A DNA stretch of 64,000 nucleotides from Eonycteris spelaea (GCA_003508835.1 PUFA01000081.1:2728001-2792000); one strand, 5' to 3'. Shown: positions 29,845 to 44,300, numbered from the stretch's first letter. Numbers and translations: made by a program. The notes: generated by a model from the letters alone, not told the origin.

Positions 29845-30599
29845 AAGAATATATAAAGTGGTATGACAGTTTTAAGTTATTGTGAGAAAATTAAAACAGG
29901 ACTTAAGCTATGTTTAACTTCATTTGACAGCAAGAAGACATCTTGGCCAGAATAAATCCTTCAAAAAACTTTACCATTGGGGCCTCAGAGAGTTATCTCT
30001 AAATAGAGGAGAAAATTCCTTCCTCCTTTAATAAATTGAACCTTTCCAGAATTCTCCCCCTTTCCTTCTGTCTGATTCTTTCCTCTACAATTTAGGTACT
30101 TTTTTATTGCAGTTCAGAAAAGATAGGAAGAGCAGAATTTCTTAACCCACAGCAACTTTGCTGCTGACACTGGAGACTCTGTTTCTGATCTCTGAAGACT
30201 GCTTCTTGTTCTGCTACATTTGCTTTGATACAGCAGAAATGGGCCTTAAGGATTCCTCCACATCTGGATGTGCAGAGTGGTGCTTTGTTAAAAAACTTCA
30301 TTTTTCAGCTCTATGTGCAGTTTTCCTTGAGCTGTCTTGTGTCTTCAAGCAATTAATAGTATCCTTATGCCCAGCCACAGTCTCTTCTGCTTTAAGTACT
30401 CATCTTGTTTGATTCTCTTTGAACATGGACTGTAACTTTTGAGCATCCCCATAAGAGACCTTAGACTCAAAGACAGTAATGCAAATTTCCCTTACCTATG
30501 TATTTTCTTCACCTAATTTTCTGTATTTTCCCATGGTGAATACTGTGGAGAGTTTTAAATTTTATAAATTAAAATACAGTTTAAAAAGCATTTTGTTGC

Positions 30600-30930
30600 A
30601 TGTTCTCTATGCCAGAGACTATGTTGGATTCAAGAGTGTATAAAGACTAGTTCCTGCCCTCAGGAGGCTCACAGCTGTGAGAGCAGTGTACCACTGTCTA
30701 ATCTAGCAGTCTGAAATGTTCTAGTGGAGTAGTGCACATAAGGTAATGTGGAAGCGCAGTGGGGAGAGGGTGGTCAGGCAGGTCTTGAAGCATGGGTAGA
30801 AGTTCATGGAGCAGGGAGAAGGGAATATAGTATTCCATGCGGTGAAAATGCCACATAAAGGCAAGAGGTAGAAAATGCATTGTAAGCGAAGGGCTAGAGA
30901 ATTGGCTCTAGAGATTTCTGGACGATAATA
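30600..30930 (+). repeat. Old interspersed repeat, same unassigned family as 19920-20400
   Basis: Contains CTATGCCAGAGACTATGTTG, a TTCCTGCCCTCAGGAGGCTC segment, GGTCAGGCAGGTCTTGAAGC and ATATAGTATTCCATGCGG, in the family order. Confidence 0.6.
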
Positions 30931-31509
30931 TTCCAATTAACCAAGAAAGCTTTTGTATACCATTTAACTTACGTAATTAGAATTCTTGGTGGCTATCATT
31001 TAGGGAAATATTTCCTAGATAGGATATTTATTGTTTCATAATGTAGCCCAAAGTCAGCTGGAAATACCATTTGTACACTGGCATTAAGTAGACCCAGCAG
31101 GATGGTTAGGAACTCTACCATCAAGAGGTGTCTGGAGAAAAGCCAGTAGGGCTGTAAAGGGTAGTCGAGAGAATGGGGACATGAGGTCCTGGTAGAGATA
31201 GCAGGTTGCAAGGAATCAGAAAGGGTTAGGTGGGAATAAGTGTACATGTGTGGAGAGGTGTATGGACTCTGGCAAAACCAAGCAAATTCAGAATCATGTT
31301 CAAATAAATAAGATGGGGATATAGTCACATTTTTAACATAATCCTTGTTTATTTCTAAGTGAAGGCGATTGGATTGAAATGTCCCTTTAAATTACTTTTA
31401 GTGAAGAAAGGTTGACTAGGGCCAGATTGGCCAGGATATTGACATAAACGAGGGAAGTACAAGGATGCCAAACGCCTGGATTGGAAAACCTAAACCCATG
31501 TGTAGTCTT

Positions 31510-31650
31510 GGGTGGTTTTCCTCAAACACCTGCTCAGAATAATCCAGGCTGCTTGCTGAAAATGCAGATTATTTTGCTCCATCTCAGAACTACTGATTTG
31601 GAATCTGAAGGTGGAATCCAAGGGTATTTTTAATAAATTCCTCAGGGTAC
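31510..31650. mobile_element. MER5A-like hAT-Charlie remnant
   Basis: CTCAAACACCTGCTCAGAAT, GCTTGCTGAAAATGCAGATT and CTACTGATTTGGAATCTG follow the MER5A order, though the copy is diverged. Confidence 0.45.
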
Positions 31651-31739
31651 GAGGGGTTTATCTTGTAGGGAAAGAGAACTGAGTTACAGACCTCCTCCTC
31701 TGGTCCTGCCCTGAAGCTCAGGGTTCCAAAGCTCGCTTT

Positions 31740-32340
31740 GCAAACTGCTCACCGGGCTCACCTGGCCGTCCTACCTTTGATTGGGACCCGCGACCCCGCC
31801 CCCTCGCCGGGCCGGAGCCCCGCCCCACTAAGGGGAGAGCAGGAGCAGCACAGACCCGCCCCCCACGCCGGGCAGAGCCAATCAGGCGCTGCAATCTCAG
31901 ACGTCGGGTTACGCGCGGCGCCAGTGGGCCGCGGATCGGAGAAACCGGCTCCCGGCTCGGGCTCCGGGCTCCCGGCTCGGTGGCGCGGCCTCCGCAGGCA
32001 GCGAGGCCGTGCGGGACGCGGCACCGCGCGCCCTCTGCCAGGCCCGCCATGCAGGGCCCCGCTGGGAACTCGAGCCGTGGACTGCCGGGTGTGCCGCCTT
32101 CCACCGTCGTGTCCGGGGCGGGCCGCTGCGAGAGCGGCGCGCTCATGCACAGTTTCGGCATCTTCCTGCAGGGGCTGCTCGGCGTCGTGGCCTTCAGCAC
32201 GTTGATGCGTGAGTCCGGGACCCCCTCCCCTCCTGAGGCCCTGCACCACGAGTTGCCGCCCCAGGCCCCCCTCGAGACCCTCCTGCCTGGAGAGTTCAGG
32301 CCTGAGGACCCGGGCCATTTGGCAGAGGTGCCTTCTTCCC
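31740..32340 (+). promoter_or_regulatory. STIMATE: CpG-island promoter of STIMATE
   Basis: About 600 bases are strikingly GC- and CpG-rich compared with the AT-rich surroundings. The island contains an inverted CCAAT box (ATTGG, 31780-31784) and a forward CCAAT box (31878-31882). CCGCCC-type GC boxes lie near 31792-31803, 31817-31827 and 31855-31864. No TATA box is visible. It ends in exon 1, whose start codon is at 32049. This is a typical housekeeping promoter; the start site is probably between 31900 and 32040. Confidence 0.85.
32049..32208 (+). CDS. STIMATE: STIMATE exon 1 (start codon and first membrane segment)
   Basis: Reads [19 protein letters not shown], then [17 protein letters not shown] and [14 protein letters not shown], ending with one base before the donor GTGAGT at 32209. 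It differs from the human start at only a few positions (Ser for Ala at 8, Val for Gly at 15, by recall). Embedded in the CpG island. Confidence 0.95.
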
Positions 32341-35300
32341 GCGAGCCCAGGCTGGGCATACCCAGACTAGAGGGAGCTCTGGACCCCGACCCAGGATCCT
32401 GAGCCCTTGGCTTTATTGATGCAGTCTGTAGCCACTGGTCACCTTCCTCTCCTACAACTCAAAACACCTTTTCTGAGATACCCGCCTAAAACTCATTCCC
32501 CTCCCACCTTGTCATCGCGAATTAAGGATACAACACTTTCACCCTGGGGCCGTAACCCTCTCTTAGAGATTCTTCTTAGCCTCCATTCCGCACTTTGAAC
32601 CTCTATCCCTATATCCCCAATTTGATGCTGAATTGTTTTCTGCACCTACACACTCAGTGATATACTATCTCCCGTTCGCATCTAAATGCCGCTACACTGC
32701 AATCAATACCTGATTGTTTTAGGCCAAGCATTCCGTTCTCGGTCCTGCCTCCTCCCCGACATCTCCTACCGGGAACATTGTCTCTCAGTTTTATTTTCTT
32801 TTTTGGTCGGAGCAGGACCCACCCATATTACCTTGTGCACATTTCCTCTTTCCTTTCTTCTTAAACAGGTCCACCTGTTCCACCTTTGTCCCAGGTTTTC
32901 CTAATTAAGTTGCGTGTCAGCCATCCCCTGGCAGTTCCCTTTCCCAGCCCACTTTTATTATTTATCTTTCATTTTTTCTTCCATCCTATTAGACTTGGGC
33001 AACCTAGCGTCGTAATTGAGAAGGAGGTACAGAAGGGCTGGGAGGTGTCCGAATCCTTGTGCTGTGTCACCAGGGGCCCTTCCTTTAAGGTTTCATGATG
33101 GGAAAGAAAGTCCCAGATGGCCCTTTTGGGAAACTAGAAGTTCCACCTTATAGTAAGGTGGGGGTTTGTGAATTTTCTTAGGGTGCATCCTTCCCTTTAT
33201 TAAAGTATCAAGAAGTTTTGGCTGTCTTATAGGCCTAAGAGTGCCCCTGTGATTGCATTTTGGGGAAGGAAGGGTTATAACTATCTGTACAGAGGCATTC
33301 ATTCCAAAATGACTTGTTCTTAGCACTTCTCTCCACTGTGCTCATGTGGGCAGAGGGAAGTTCCTGCAGAAAGTACTCCCTTTTGCACAGGGGAGGGATC
33401 GTGCAGCAGTGTATGAATGTCTTACAGGGTCCAGTTGCTGGAGTTGCAGCTTTGCTTGTTTGTAACATGGAACCTATTTACTAATTTCTTTTAAGCTTTA
33501 GGTAACCCTGAAGGGCTGTTTTTGGACACCACTTTCTCTTGGTTGCCTTGTTACATCTTGCAACAAGTGCCAGACTATATGTTTGCCACTTTTTCTGTTC
33601 TTTTTAGCTTCTACTTCTCTTGCTATTTTCCTGCTGAACAAATACCCACTTGTTCCTACAGTAATAATTTGTGATTACGTAGCCAAAATCAGTTGCTGAC
33701 TTGTGTGCATGAACTGTTTGTGTTTTCAAGACATAGTGTGTGGGTCTTCACTCCCCTCCCACTTACCTCTCTTCTAGCTGGCCTTCCTTTCTCTCTAAAG
33801 GAACTGTAGTCAGTTTTAATTTTGTTTCCTAACCTAAGATTTCTTAGCCTTGCTCTGGCAATTTTTGTGGGTTTTATTGATGCTGATGGCCTGACTTACT
33901 CCCTAGGGTTTTATACTTGTGATTCAGAGAAGGAAATGTGATTATGACAGGGATTGTTGCTCGCAGCTGAGAAATGTGCCAGGTTGAATGTGTTCAGAGT
34001 GATTGTGCGAGCACTGTGAGTCCTCAGGGACATAATCACTTCTTTACTTAATCTTCAATGTGAGTGCATGCACAGATCCCACTATAGTTGTACTTCATAT
34101 AAGACCAGACTAGAAAGTGGTCTCTTGCTCATTGTGAGACTAGACATGGAGGAAGCGTGTGGAAGTGGGTAGTAGGTCCTGGGGCGATGATGAGCTGGAG
34201 TGACGGGGAGAAAAGTTGGAAAGGCTAGAGCTGTGTCTGCCCTGGACACAGATGCAGACGAAGTGAGAGCTTTAGCCCCCCACCTAGCAGCAAATAGCAG
34301 GCCAAGGAGAACCCCACTGAATGAGATCCAGTCTCGGAAGTTCTTTCCCTTAGCTCTTTAAAATTGGTTCTGGTAACACAGAACTGTGAGGTTTTTCCAT
34401 TTTGCACTGCTGGGAAGAGAAGGAAATCTGAAGTACTGTTTTACATTTGGAATGACTTTGCTGGGGGCAAAAAAGCGGAGGTGGGGGCTGGTGTGGGGGG
34501 GGGTGGAAGTGGTTTCAAGGAAGTATATCTGTGAGCTCTTTGTCTTTGTCCAGGCTTTTAATCTTCTAGTCACAGCATTGTTTCCTCAGTCTGGCAGAAA
34601 TGCTGTCAGAAGTGCCAGGCTCCCATCAAGAGTGTCTACTTTGCAGCTCCTGAGGGAGGTCTTGTTTGTTAAGAAGAGGTCACTCCATTTTTCAACAGTT
34701 TCATTGTTATTTACTTCAAGTGTATTTTAAATACCAGTGTCCTCTCCTGAGCAGTTTACACTAATAGTCCCTGCCCTCTTTGGGATCATAGTCTTTTCCC
34801 TTCTGGCTTCTTTTGTCCCCGTAAGCAGTGAGCTCAGTGCCTCTCTTCTTTGACACTTCCCCAGTTCTGAGGGAAGGTGTATTCCCTTTTCCTGTTGGAC
34901 CAGCCCATTCTATAAGATAGACCCACCTCTCTGCAACACAGGCTATAAGATACTTTTCATCACTTTACATCCCGATTTCAGTGAATCCTCATAGCACTGT
35001 CTCTATGTTTCTTTTTCTACCCAGAAAATCACTTTTTTTCCTCCATTTACAGGTTGCTGTGTTTTTCACCCTGGAGTGTTTTGTCCTAGAGAAAGACTTC
35101 TCATAAACACTAATATCTCGGGGTAGATTTTTGATTCTCACAAGGATTTTTCATCCTGATGCTTGGCTCACCATGTGAGTTTTTCAAACAGCCTCATTTC
35201 AAGCAGTTGAGAGTCTGTATATTGGGTAATACACGTCGATAGATGATCCTCCAAGCTACATAAACATACAGACTCTTACAGGCCCCTGTCTGTGTCCCAG

Positions 35301-38300
35301 TGGCAGCATCACTTTATTACGTTGGTGAGCTTTCCATAGGGTCCAGCTAGGACAGCTGAACAAACTCAGCAGCAGGTTTATAAAGAGAATTATCACTCAG
35401 GGTTTTATGGGATGTCACTGGAAAGCATTGGATATCTGAATAGAAAGAAATGCTTTAAACTAGGGGGTTTTTGTCATGATCTGCCTGCCAAACAGTCCCT
35501 CTTATTTTGGTGGACTTATCTATAGTCTTTGACTTGATGGAGTCACTTAGACTAACGTCACAGCAGAATAGAGCCAATCAGTACTGGAGTCCACATCAGA
35601 TTGCTCCTGTGCAGGGCAGCGGCCCCACTGTCAGCCAGAGGTCAGTACTGGCCAGTGTGTGTGTCTTGGCATTTGGGGTATTTACTCTCAAGACATGTGA
35701 ATGCAAGCAAACTCATGCCTCCTTCACTGTGCACAATCAGAGTTCTGGGCTTAAGTGTAGACAGAATTGTTTTATCAACAAAACAAGCATTTTAGGAGCT
35801 TGGATAAATCATCCTGCCTCTTTTCACATTACAGATATGAGGGCTAGCCATCTGGGAGAGGATGTCAGTGTCTTACAGAAACACTGTTGGCATTGAGAAA
35901 TGATAGCTTTTTCACCTGATGCCCAAAGTGACATCACAGACCAGTCTACCCAGCCCTGAAATCTTAATCTCAAATAAGAGTCCCTGTGTTTTCTCACATG
36001 ACGCACTGGCCTCCCAGGCGTTCTGTACAGACACACTCAGGTTGGGACAATCTTAGAATCACCTCTTCCCAGCCTGTCCCAGTTTTTGTCTTAAAAAATG
36101 GCAAACATATGGCAAAGATGAATAGTAATAGGGTGAAAAACTCCGCCCTCCACCTAGATTGAGAAATTGTTCACATTTTGTCACATTTATCTTATCTCCC
36201 TATGCTTTTTTTTTTCTTTTTTTTGCCTGAGCCATTTGAAGGTAAGTTGTAGTCAGATCACACCTTACCCCTAAAAACCTCAGCTGAGTTTCTTAAGGAT
36301 AAGGACATTCGTCTACATAATTACAGTTTCATGATCACACCTAGGAAAATAAATAACTGCACATTTATACTAGTCCGTATTTATACTTTTCCAAATGTCA
36401 CAAGTCTCTCATAGCTGGAATTTTTAAGAACTATGTTCCAATTAAGGTCCACACGCTGCATTTAGTTATGTTTGTAAGTCACTTTTACTGTAGAAGAATC
36501 TTCCCATACACACACCCTTTTTTTTTTTTTTTAAAGCGACATTGCCTTTTTGAAGAGTCCTGACCAGTTTCACATATATAGCATCTCATATTCTGGAGTT
36601 GTATGGATGTTTCCTTATTGTGGTGCTTGAGCTGTTTGGCTGAGCCCTGTGTTTCCTGAATTTGGTCTGGTAGAGCTATTATATATTCAGATAACCTTTT
36701 TTTACAGTAAGAACACTGCACAAAGAATGCTGTGTGCTTCATATTACAGCATACTAGGAGGCACATGACATCAGGCAGTCCCACTATTAGTGATAATGGC
36801 AATTACTAGGCATAGGGCAGGTCTCTAGATTTCTCCATTTTAAAGATACATTTTCCTCTTTGCAGTTAATTATATGGTGATTCTTTGAGATTGTGTGAAT
36901 ATCCTGTTTCAGTAAATAGTCACTCAGTAACCACCACCTTCTGGTAGAATAATGAAACCTAGTGATGGCTGAACTGGAGCTGGAGCTCGTGAGTGAAGGC
37001 ACCTGTCTCGGCCTGGCACCCAATGCACACTCAATAAAATGTCGTTTCCTTTCCTCCCTCCGGAATGGGAGCCAAGACAAAGGGAGAACATTTCTTTTTT
37101 GTGCCTATTGGGTAAAGGAGTGTGGCCAACATTAGAATGGGAGCTCGGTAGAGATCTTTATTTTTAGAAACTTTTTAGGTTTTCTCAATGCTGATTTTTC
37201 TGGTAGCATTTTTTCATAATGGTGATCTACTCCTTTATAATAAAACTTCGTTAATTTGGAATAAAATCAGAGCAAGGAGAGTTGTCTGACTAGGGGACAA
37301 TCTGAATTGTAGAATAATTTAATGAAATGCTTTTTTTAGGTTTTTAAATACCTCTGTCAAGTGTTGCCCCTATATGGTCCTATCAAGCTGCTACTGTTTT
37401 AATGATGTTTAAAATCCTTTGGAATTGTATAATATTTGCATAAAGATGAAGTCCTGTTGAAAAGTCTTACAGGTGGTTAAAAATAGCAGGATCCCTGGCT
37501 CTGGAACCATTCTATCTAGGCTTCCATTTCAGCATCTGTCCTGTAGTGCCCTTGGGCAACATACATATTTCTTGAAGCTTTAGTTTCCTCCCCAGAAAGA
37601 TGGGCAGAATACTTTTTCTGGGAATGCGGGGGTTAGAAAGAATGTCTGTAAGGAAGCTGGATCAGTGTCAGGCACTTGTTAGGCCCTCGGTAGGAGGCGG
37701 GAATTGGGGGTGATGTCATCACTTTCATTGTTATTACAATGTTTGCATTCATGAAACCTGTGGAACATTTCACAAGTGTTTGAGTAACTTGTTTTCTGAA
37801 TTAGGTTAAACGTTTTCCTTTCCATATTGTTTGCATAACACATTTACCTTTCGCCCTCTTTTCATGGGGCGTATAATACTAAAAAAAAAACTAACCCAAC
37901 CAGCACAATGATTGTGAATTCCAGATTAGCATGTATCCAAACCAAGTGGCTTCAGTATATGTAATAATATCCCTCCTTCACCCACCCCTCGTGTTTTTAC
38001 CTGTAGAGTCTCTCACGAGCCTTGAGAGGACAGTGGGTGAACTGGGGCAGCCCGCTTATAGGGGATGAATATGCACCTGAATCCCTGGCTTTATCGGCTC
38101 CAAGTCCTGTGATAGCAGGTGGTGGCACTGGCCACTAGAGCCAGCTTATTCTTTTCTGCAGCTTGCAGTGTGCCAGCTCTTGTGCCGGCACTTATATTTT
38201 ATGGGTTCCTGAAAGGAGGGGTTATTTTCATTTTATAAACAAGGATAGTGAACAGGTGAAGTGTCTAGTACAACTCCTGGCTAGTAGTGGAGAGCTAAAA

Positions 38301-41300
38301 TGTAAACCGGGTCCCTGAGGCTCCAAAAACTCTTGCCCTACTCTGCCTTTCTTCGCCCCTCTTCCACACAGGTGCACTCTCTAATTACTGTGTAGCTCTG
38401 GCTACTTCACCTCGTTTGTTTCCTATTTGAATAATTCTGATTTTCTTAACTCTTTTATTTTTTTTTATGTTCAAAGTATTATCTGGAGCTTTAGGCTATT
38501 TTATGGCTGTTAATAGCATTAAAAATATAAATCTGAAGTGACCGATCATGTAGTACCTGTATGAGTTACATCTTAGATTTGCTTTTCTGGCCTGCTCTGA
38601 CTGTGCAGAAGTGGCAATCCTACCCTGGACTGAGGTTCAGGTGGTACGGTGCAAAGGTGGAGTCTCCTGGAGCAGCAGGGGCGGGGGCAGCTCATGAATC
38701 CATTCAGTAACTGGCAAGGGATTTCTAGGGCCCTGTGTGGTTTCAGGTTACCTGTTGGTTTTCACAGAGTTGGTTTCCTTGGTGCCATATGACTATCAGG
38801 AGAGTAATTAATAATCTTAAGAGTTAGGGATGACCGTTATGAGTTATCCTCTTCTTCATGGATGTATAGAAGTGGTTTGTGAGTCTCCTTTAGAAATTCC
38901 ACTACTAGGAAGTTATCATCCAATTCAGTGTTTTTCAACTTGGCATTTCTCACTATTGACATTTGGGGCCAGATAATTCATTGTTGTTGGGGGCTGTCCT
39001 GTGCATTGTAGGATGTTTAGTTGCAACCTTGATCTCTACCCACTAGATGCCAGTAGCTCCCCCTGTTATGACAACCAAAAATATCTCTAGACATGACCAA
39101 ATGTCTCATGGGGTCAGAATCGTTCCTGCTAGAGCAAAGGAGATCTGGGGTTTGACTGTCAGTTCTAGGGGCTAGAGAGCGAACAGGCAGAAGCTCTCAG
39201 AAAAAGAGGCAGTGTGCTTGGAGGGGGTTCCAGAGAACTGTCCTGTTCAGTTCAGGCTTCTTTTCTACATCTTGCATTTAAAAAACATGGTGAATCAAAT
39301 TATTGGGTGGAAAGTCAGCTTCTGCATTTACCACATGCTCCATTGGTATTATTTCTTTGAGAACCTTTCTTATAAAGCAGTTTTATCACATCCCTTTCAG
39401 ATATCTTGGGGTCCCCATAAGGAATATCTGCTCTTTGTATCTTCTGGGCTGTAGGAGAAGAAATGGGGACCTAGTGACCTTCTCCCAGGCCCTGTCCTAT
39501 TGACAGTGCCTCCTAAGATAAATGGCGTGATGATGTGGGCAGACCTGCTGCACTTGTTCGGGGCCAGGCATTGTGTATTAGCCCATTTAATCCTCATAGC
39601 CACCCTGCGAGGTAGGTGCTAATATTATCTCTGTTTTATAGATAAGGAAAGTGAGCCACAGGGAGGTTGAGTAACCTGCCCAAGTCATTCAGCCAGTAAG
39701 TGATAGAGTCAGGCCTCCAGGCTCTGGAGATACTGCTTTTAGCTAAGTAAAGCAGCTCTTATTGTTGACTAGCTTTTTTTGACTGTCCACCACATTCCAC
39801 TTAGTTGTAGAGAAAGCAGAGATGCTTCCACTCTTGGATTTTTAGTCCAACCTCAATTCTGGACAGCCGTCAGAGACTAATGCCAGGGTGGGTGAACCCT
39901 GGGAACCTCTAGCTTGCTCGGTGAGCAGTTCCAGGCTTAGTGGGGTTGTTAAAAAGTGTCTGTTATGAGCACTCCCCCGTTATCAGCACACTGTAGAACT
40001 CCTGTACCCGCCACAGAGGAATTGTCAACCGGAATCGCCTTTGTGTCTATGAGAAGACTTTACTTGAGTTACCACAATCCCATCTTATCATCAGACATGT
40101 TTCCCCTTTTCATTTGATTTAAAGTGTCCTCTTCATTCTGAAAGGTATTCTATGCCTTATCGAGGGCCTGTTTTCATGTGTGGGTGGTGGCATGCAGCAG
40201 GGGGATGATAGAGGAAGAAGGGACACTCAACTGTCTGGGGCATTCAACCAGTGTTTTTCTTGGCTCTAAAATTTAAGGACTTGGTGTCGAGTATGTGTGG
40301 CTTTTCTTATCACCAACCAGTGACAGGTGTCAAGACCTTGCAAGCTTTTTCTCTGTTTTCTTTTTCATGGACAAAGTTGTGTGCACAGTAGGTTGGGACA
40401 CATTGAGGGCAAAACTTAAATTTTTTTATTTGTTCACCTTTCTCAACATGCTTTGCCCCCAGCTTTGTTCTAGTCCATGGGCTGTTGTAGCCTCTTAAGC
40501 TCATCAGTGTTCTTCATGGGTTTTCCTGTTTTCTTAGAGGACATTTTTACTTCATCACATGAAAAAGGATGTAGGGAGGCGAGGTGGCAACAACTCCTGG
40601 GTAAAATGACACAAGCTCAAGATGCCGTCCTGTAGGAACAGGTGAGCAGCCTCCGAGCACACCACATCTCTTGCCCAGACCCACACGCAGTGCAGGTGTC
40701 TGGGCCAAGGTGGCGTCAGAGCCTCACAGCAGGTTTTGTGTTTGGTGGTGAGTTTTGCAGGCCGTTCCATGAGGCCGTCTGCACATGCGGAGTTGCGCAG
40801 CAGGCAGGGAAGACTTCTTCCTCGGCGCTCACTTGAACATGGCACATTACAGACAAGGCTGCTTCTCACTGGCCAGGGTTTACCCTTGGGATTTCTGAGG
40901 AAACAGACTTGAAGATTGCAGCTCTGCGATTTCCACGCTTACCCCGCCCTCGGCCTGAGCTCTGAAAGTAACTGAGGTCCAGAAGCCCTGGAAGAGGCTG
41001 ATGACGAAAGACAGCCACAGTATAGGGAGACTTAAATAAATGTGGGGTTTTTTCCTTCAAGAGCCTTGATTTGCAGTGAGGTGAGGCATGAGGGTGAGGA
41101 GGGGTGGGTGGGGAGCAGTGCTGTCTGAAGGTGTTCATAGCATGTGAACCACTTAATCATAGCAGGAAGCGTCTCAGTCCTTGCTCCCTCTGACCATAGC
41201 TGCCAGTGGTGTATCCTTCTTTGCCTGGGACTAAGGTGATATCCTGGAATCTTGCCAACAGCCAGACTCCTGAACTTGCCTCCATCCATTCTGAGCTCTT

Positions 41301-44300
41301 TCTGTGCTGTGGATGGTACAGTAACCAAGGGCTGCCCTGCAGCCTGGGCCAAGGAGAATAGCCATGTTATTAGACACTGGGATGTTAGCAAAATGCCATG
41401 GGCTGCTCTTTTCCCAGCCCCTGCACCTGCTAACCCTGATTCTGCCTCCTCCCCTAACCTACATCCCTCTTGTCCCTAAATGCTTTCCTCTTCTTCCTTC
41501 CTTAGCCACATCCTGCCCATCTTCCAGGAAACTTTCCATAACAACCTTAGCCCATACTGTTCTTCTCTGAAGTCTATAGGATGTACAGTCCGTACTGTAA
41601 ATGTTAGGTCTCTGCATGGCTCTGCCTCACTTTGAGCCTGGTTTACTTGCCTGCCAGACTGGTGCTGGCACATGATGGTACTCTGGCTCAGTGCTCAAGC
41701 CCAAGGTGGCAGTTTGCTCCCAACCGGGAAGGTAGTCATAAGAAGAGCAATGAGACTTAGGATGGGGGCAGGCTGTGATTTTCTAATCATTAAGTAGTTC
41801 ACAATGAATTTTCTAAGGACACAGGTGTTCCCTTTTATAACCACAATACAACTATCAGAATTTGGGAAATCTCACATTAACGTGTTATCAATCCACAGTC
41901 TATATTCACATTTCATCAGTTGCCCAAATAATGTCTTCATAGCTATTTTTCCTGGTTCAGGGTAGTACTTTGCATTCAGTTGCCACATCACTTTAGTCCC
42001 TTAGACTTTCTTTGTCTCCCCTAGCCGTGATGCTTTTGAAGAGTACAGGCCAGTGATTTTGTAGAATGTCCTAAATTGGGTTTATCTGATGTTTTCTCGT
42101 GATTCCATTCAAGTGTGTGTTTTTGGTGGGGGTGATGCGTAAGTGATGTTGTGACGACCTCAGTGTATCAGACCCTTGATCTTGTCCCAGTATTGGTGAG
42201 GTTCTCTTTAATGACTTGGTTAAAGTGTTTCCTCCAGGTCTCTGCTGTGAAGTTACAACTTCCCCCTTTGTAATTAATAAGTAACTTGTGGTGAGATATT
42301 TTGAGACCATGTAAATGTAGGATCTGTTTTCAGTCATCCTTGTAAAGCCTTCCCTGGTCGGGAGGTCAGAGCTGCAGGCTCTAAAGGTACTTTGGCTAAC
42401 GGTGCTTTGGCCTCTTTTGATCTAGTGACAGTACTGAGTCTCGTTTATAGGGTGCTCATTGTGTGCCAAGCCCCATATGTGCCTTACATACATATATTAA
42501 CTCCTTCATTTCTCACATAATATGAGGTAGGTACTCATATTATCCCATTTTATTTCTGGGGGAAACTGAGGCACAGAATTGTCTAAGGCTGTGGCAGCCA
42601 CTAAGTGGAATGCTGGAATTCAAATCCGACTGGTCTCTTTCTAATACTGGGACTTCCATGGCCCTGCCTGCCTGCCGTGTGCAGTGTTTGCGTGCAGTTG
42701 GTGACACAGGAACACAGCGTCTCTAACCGCTAACCTGGGTTTTCTGTCTCCTCTGCATGTCAAGTTCTTCACCATTTGGTTCCCTCTGTATCTCATCCGG
42801 TTGGCTGTTTACTGAGAGCATCATTGAAGTCATTTTTCTAGTCATGATAAAGTAGACTAGGAAAAAGCTAAAGGCTTTTCACTTGGCAATTGTAATCCAA
42901 TTGGGCTTGTCATTGAAGTTAGAGGAATCTTTCCTATATGGATAAATTTCCCATTTAAGCCTGTGCAAAACTGGATGAATAGGTTTTCGGCAATAAAGGA
43001 GTCACTACTATAGCGCTTGTCCTTCTGTAAACAACCATAAAACAGACCAAAATATATGAAAAAACTATTTGCAGACATTGGGCAACAGGCAGGGCAGCTT
43101 AGGATAGTGATCCCTGAGGGAAAGACAATAATGAGCCAATCTGCGTGGTCTTTTCCCAACTTTATACTAGAGGCAATTTCCAGATCTCAGAGCCATGAGG
43201 AGGAACCCAAGCAGAGCCCAGCAGTCTTGCTGAGTTGAGAATACAGAGTTGAGGAAGCCAGAGCAGTTGGACTTTTCAGAGACAATATGGAGAAAAAGAG
43301 CAACATAGAAGAAAAGCTCTGGGCATTTGCCTTCAGGGGTCTCCGCAAGCCTTTTTCTGACTATGAATCTGTGTGTGCATAGGGTGAGACAAGAGACAAA
43401 GACGACTGCTGGGAAGCTGTAAGTGGCACTGTTTCTAGGACTGGGAGATGTTTTTTTTTCAGTTAGAGTGAGAGCCTTTGTGGAACACCAGGGTATTCAG
43501 TAGACACTTCAAAAGAATCATGCCTTATCTAGCCCCAGAGGGAAGGGTGCATAGCTTAAAAAACAAGCCTTGATACCATACACAAGAATGAAGTAGAAAT
43601 AGATCACATATCTAGATGTAGGAGTGAACACTTTTAGAAGACTTTAGGATAGGCAAAGATTTCTTAGGAAATAAAAGCTTAAACCATTTTTAAAAATGAT
43701 AAATTAGACTTCATCTAAATTAAGCACTTCAGACCTTCAAAACATACTACAAAGAAAATGAGGTCAGCCACAGACTGGGAAAAAATATTTGGAATATGAA
43801 TATCTGCCAAAACATTTGCATTCAGAATATGTAAAGAAATCTTACAACTCAGCAAAAAGAAAAACAATGCAATTTAAGCATAGGCAAAGGATCTGCACAG
43901 ACATTTCTCTAGAGAAGATATACAAATGGCCAGTAAGCACATAAAAAGATGTTCTATATCATTAGTCATCAGGGAAATGCAAATTAAACAATGATTAGAT
44001 ACAGCTATTATGACCACAAGAATGGCTAAAATAAAAAGACTGACAAAACCAAGAGTTAAAAAGAATGCGAACTTTGGAACTCTTGTAAATTGCTAGCAGA
44101 AATGTAGAAGGACACAACCACTTTGGAAAACAGTTTGAAAATTCCTTCGAAAGAAAAGTACACCTGCCATACAACCCAGCAATTTCATCCCTAGATATTT
44201 ACCTAAGAGAAAAGAAAACATATGACCACAAAGGAATTGTACATGAATATTTATAGCAACTTTATTCATGATTGCCCCAAACTGGAAACAGCCCAAATGT

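Larger units (their letters stand above)
24946..31739. other. Intergenic region between SFMBT1 and STIMATE
   Basis: 6.8 kb with no gene that I can support. It may include a longer SFMBT1 3'UTR (signals at 25186, 29951, 30030). Two TG microsatellites (28271-28305, 29799-29840), an old unassigned repeat at 30600-30930 and a MER5A-like element near 31510-31650 are visible. Open frames are short and unlike any protein I know. Confidence 0.6.

Noticed and set aside
31980..32048. Upstream extension of STIMATE in the same frame
   Set aside because: The frame is open but starts at GTG, not ATG. The ATG at 32049 has a good context and matches the known start.
31718..32359. 213-codon minus-strand frame and other long frames in the CpG island
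   Set aside because: High GC content depletes stop codons. The composition is Gly/Arg/Pro/Ala-rich and the real coding frame there is STIMATE exon 1 on the plus strand.
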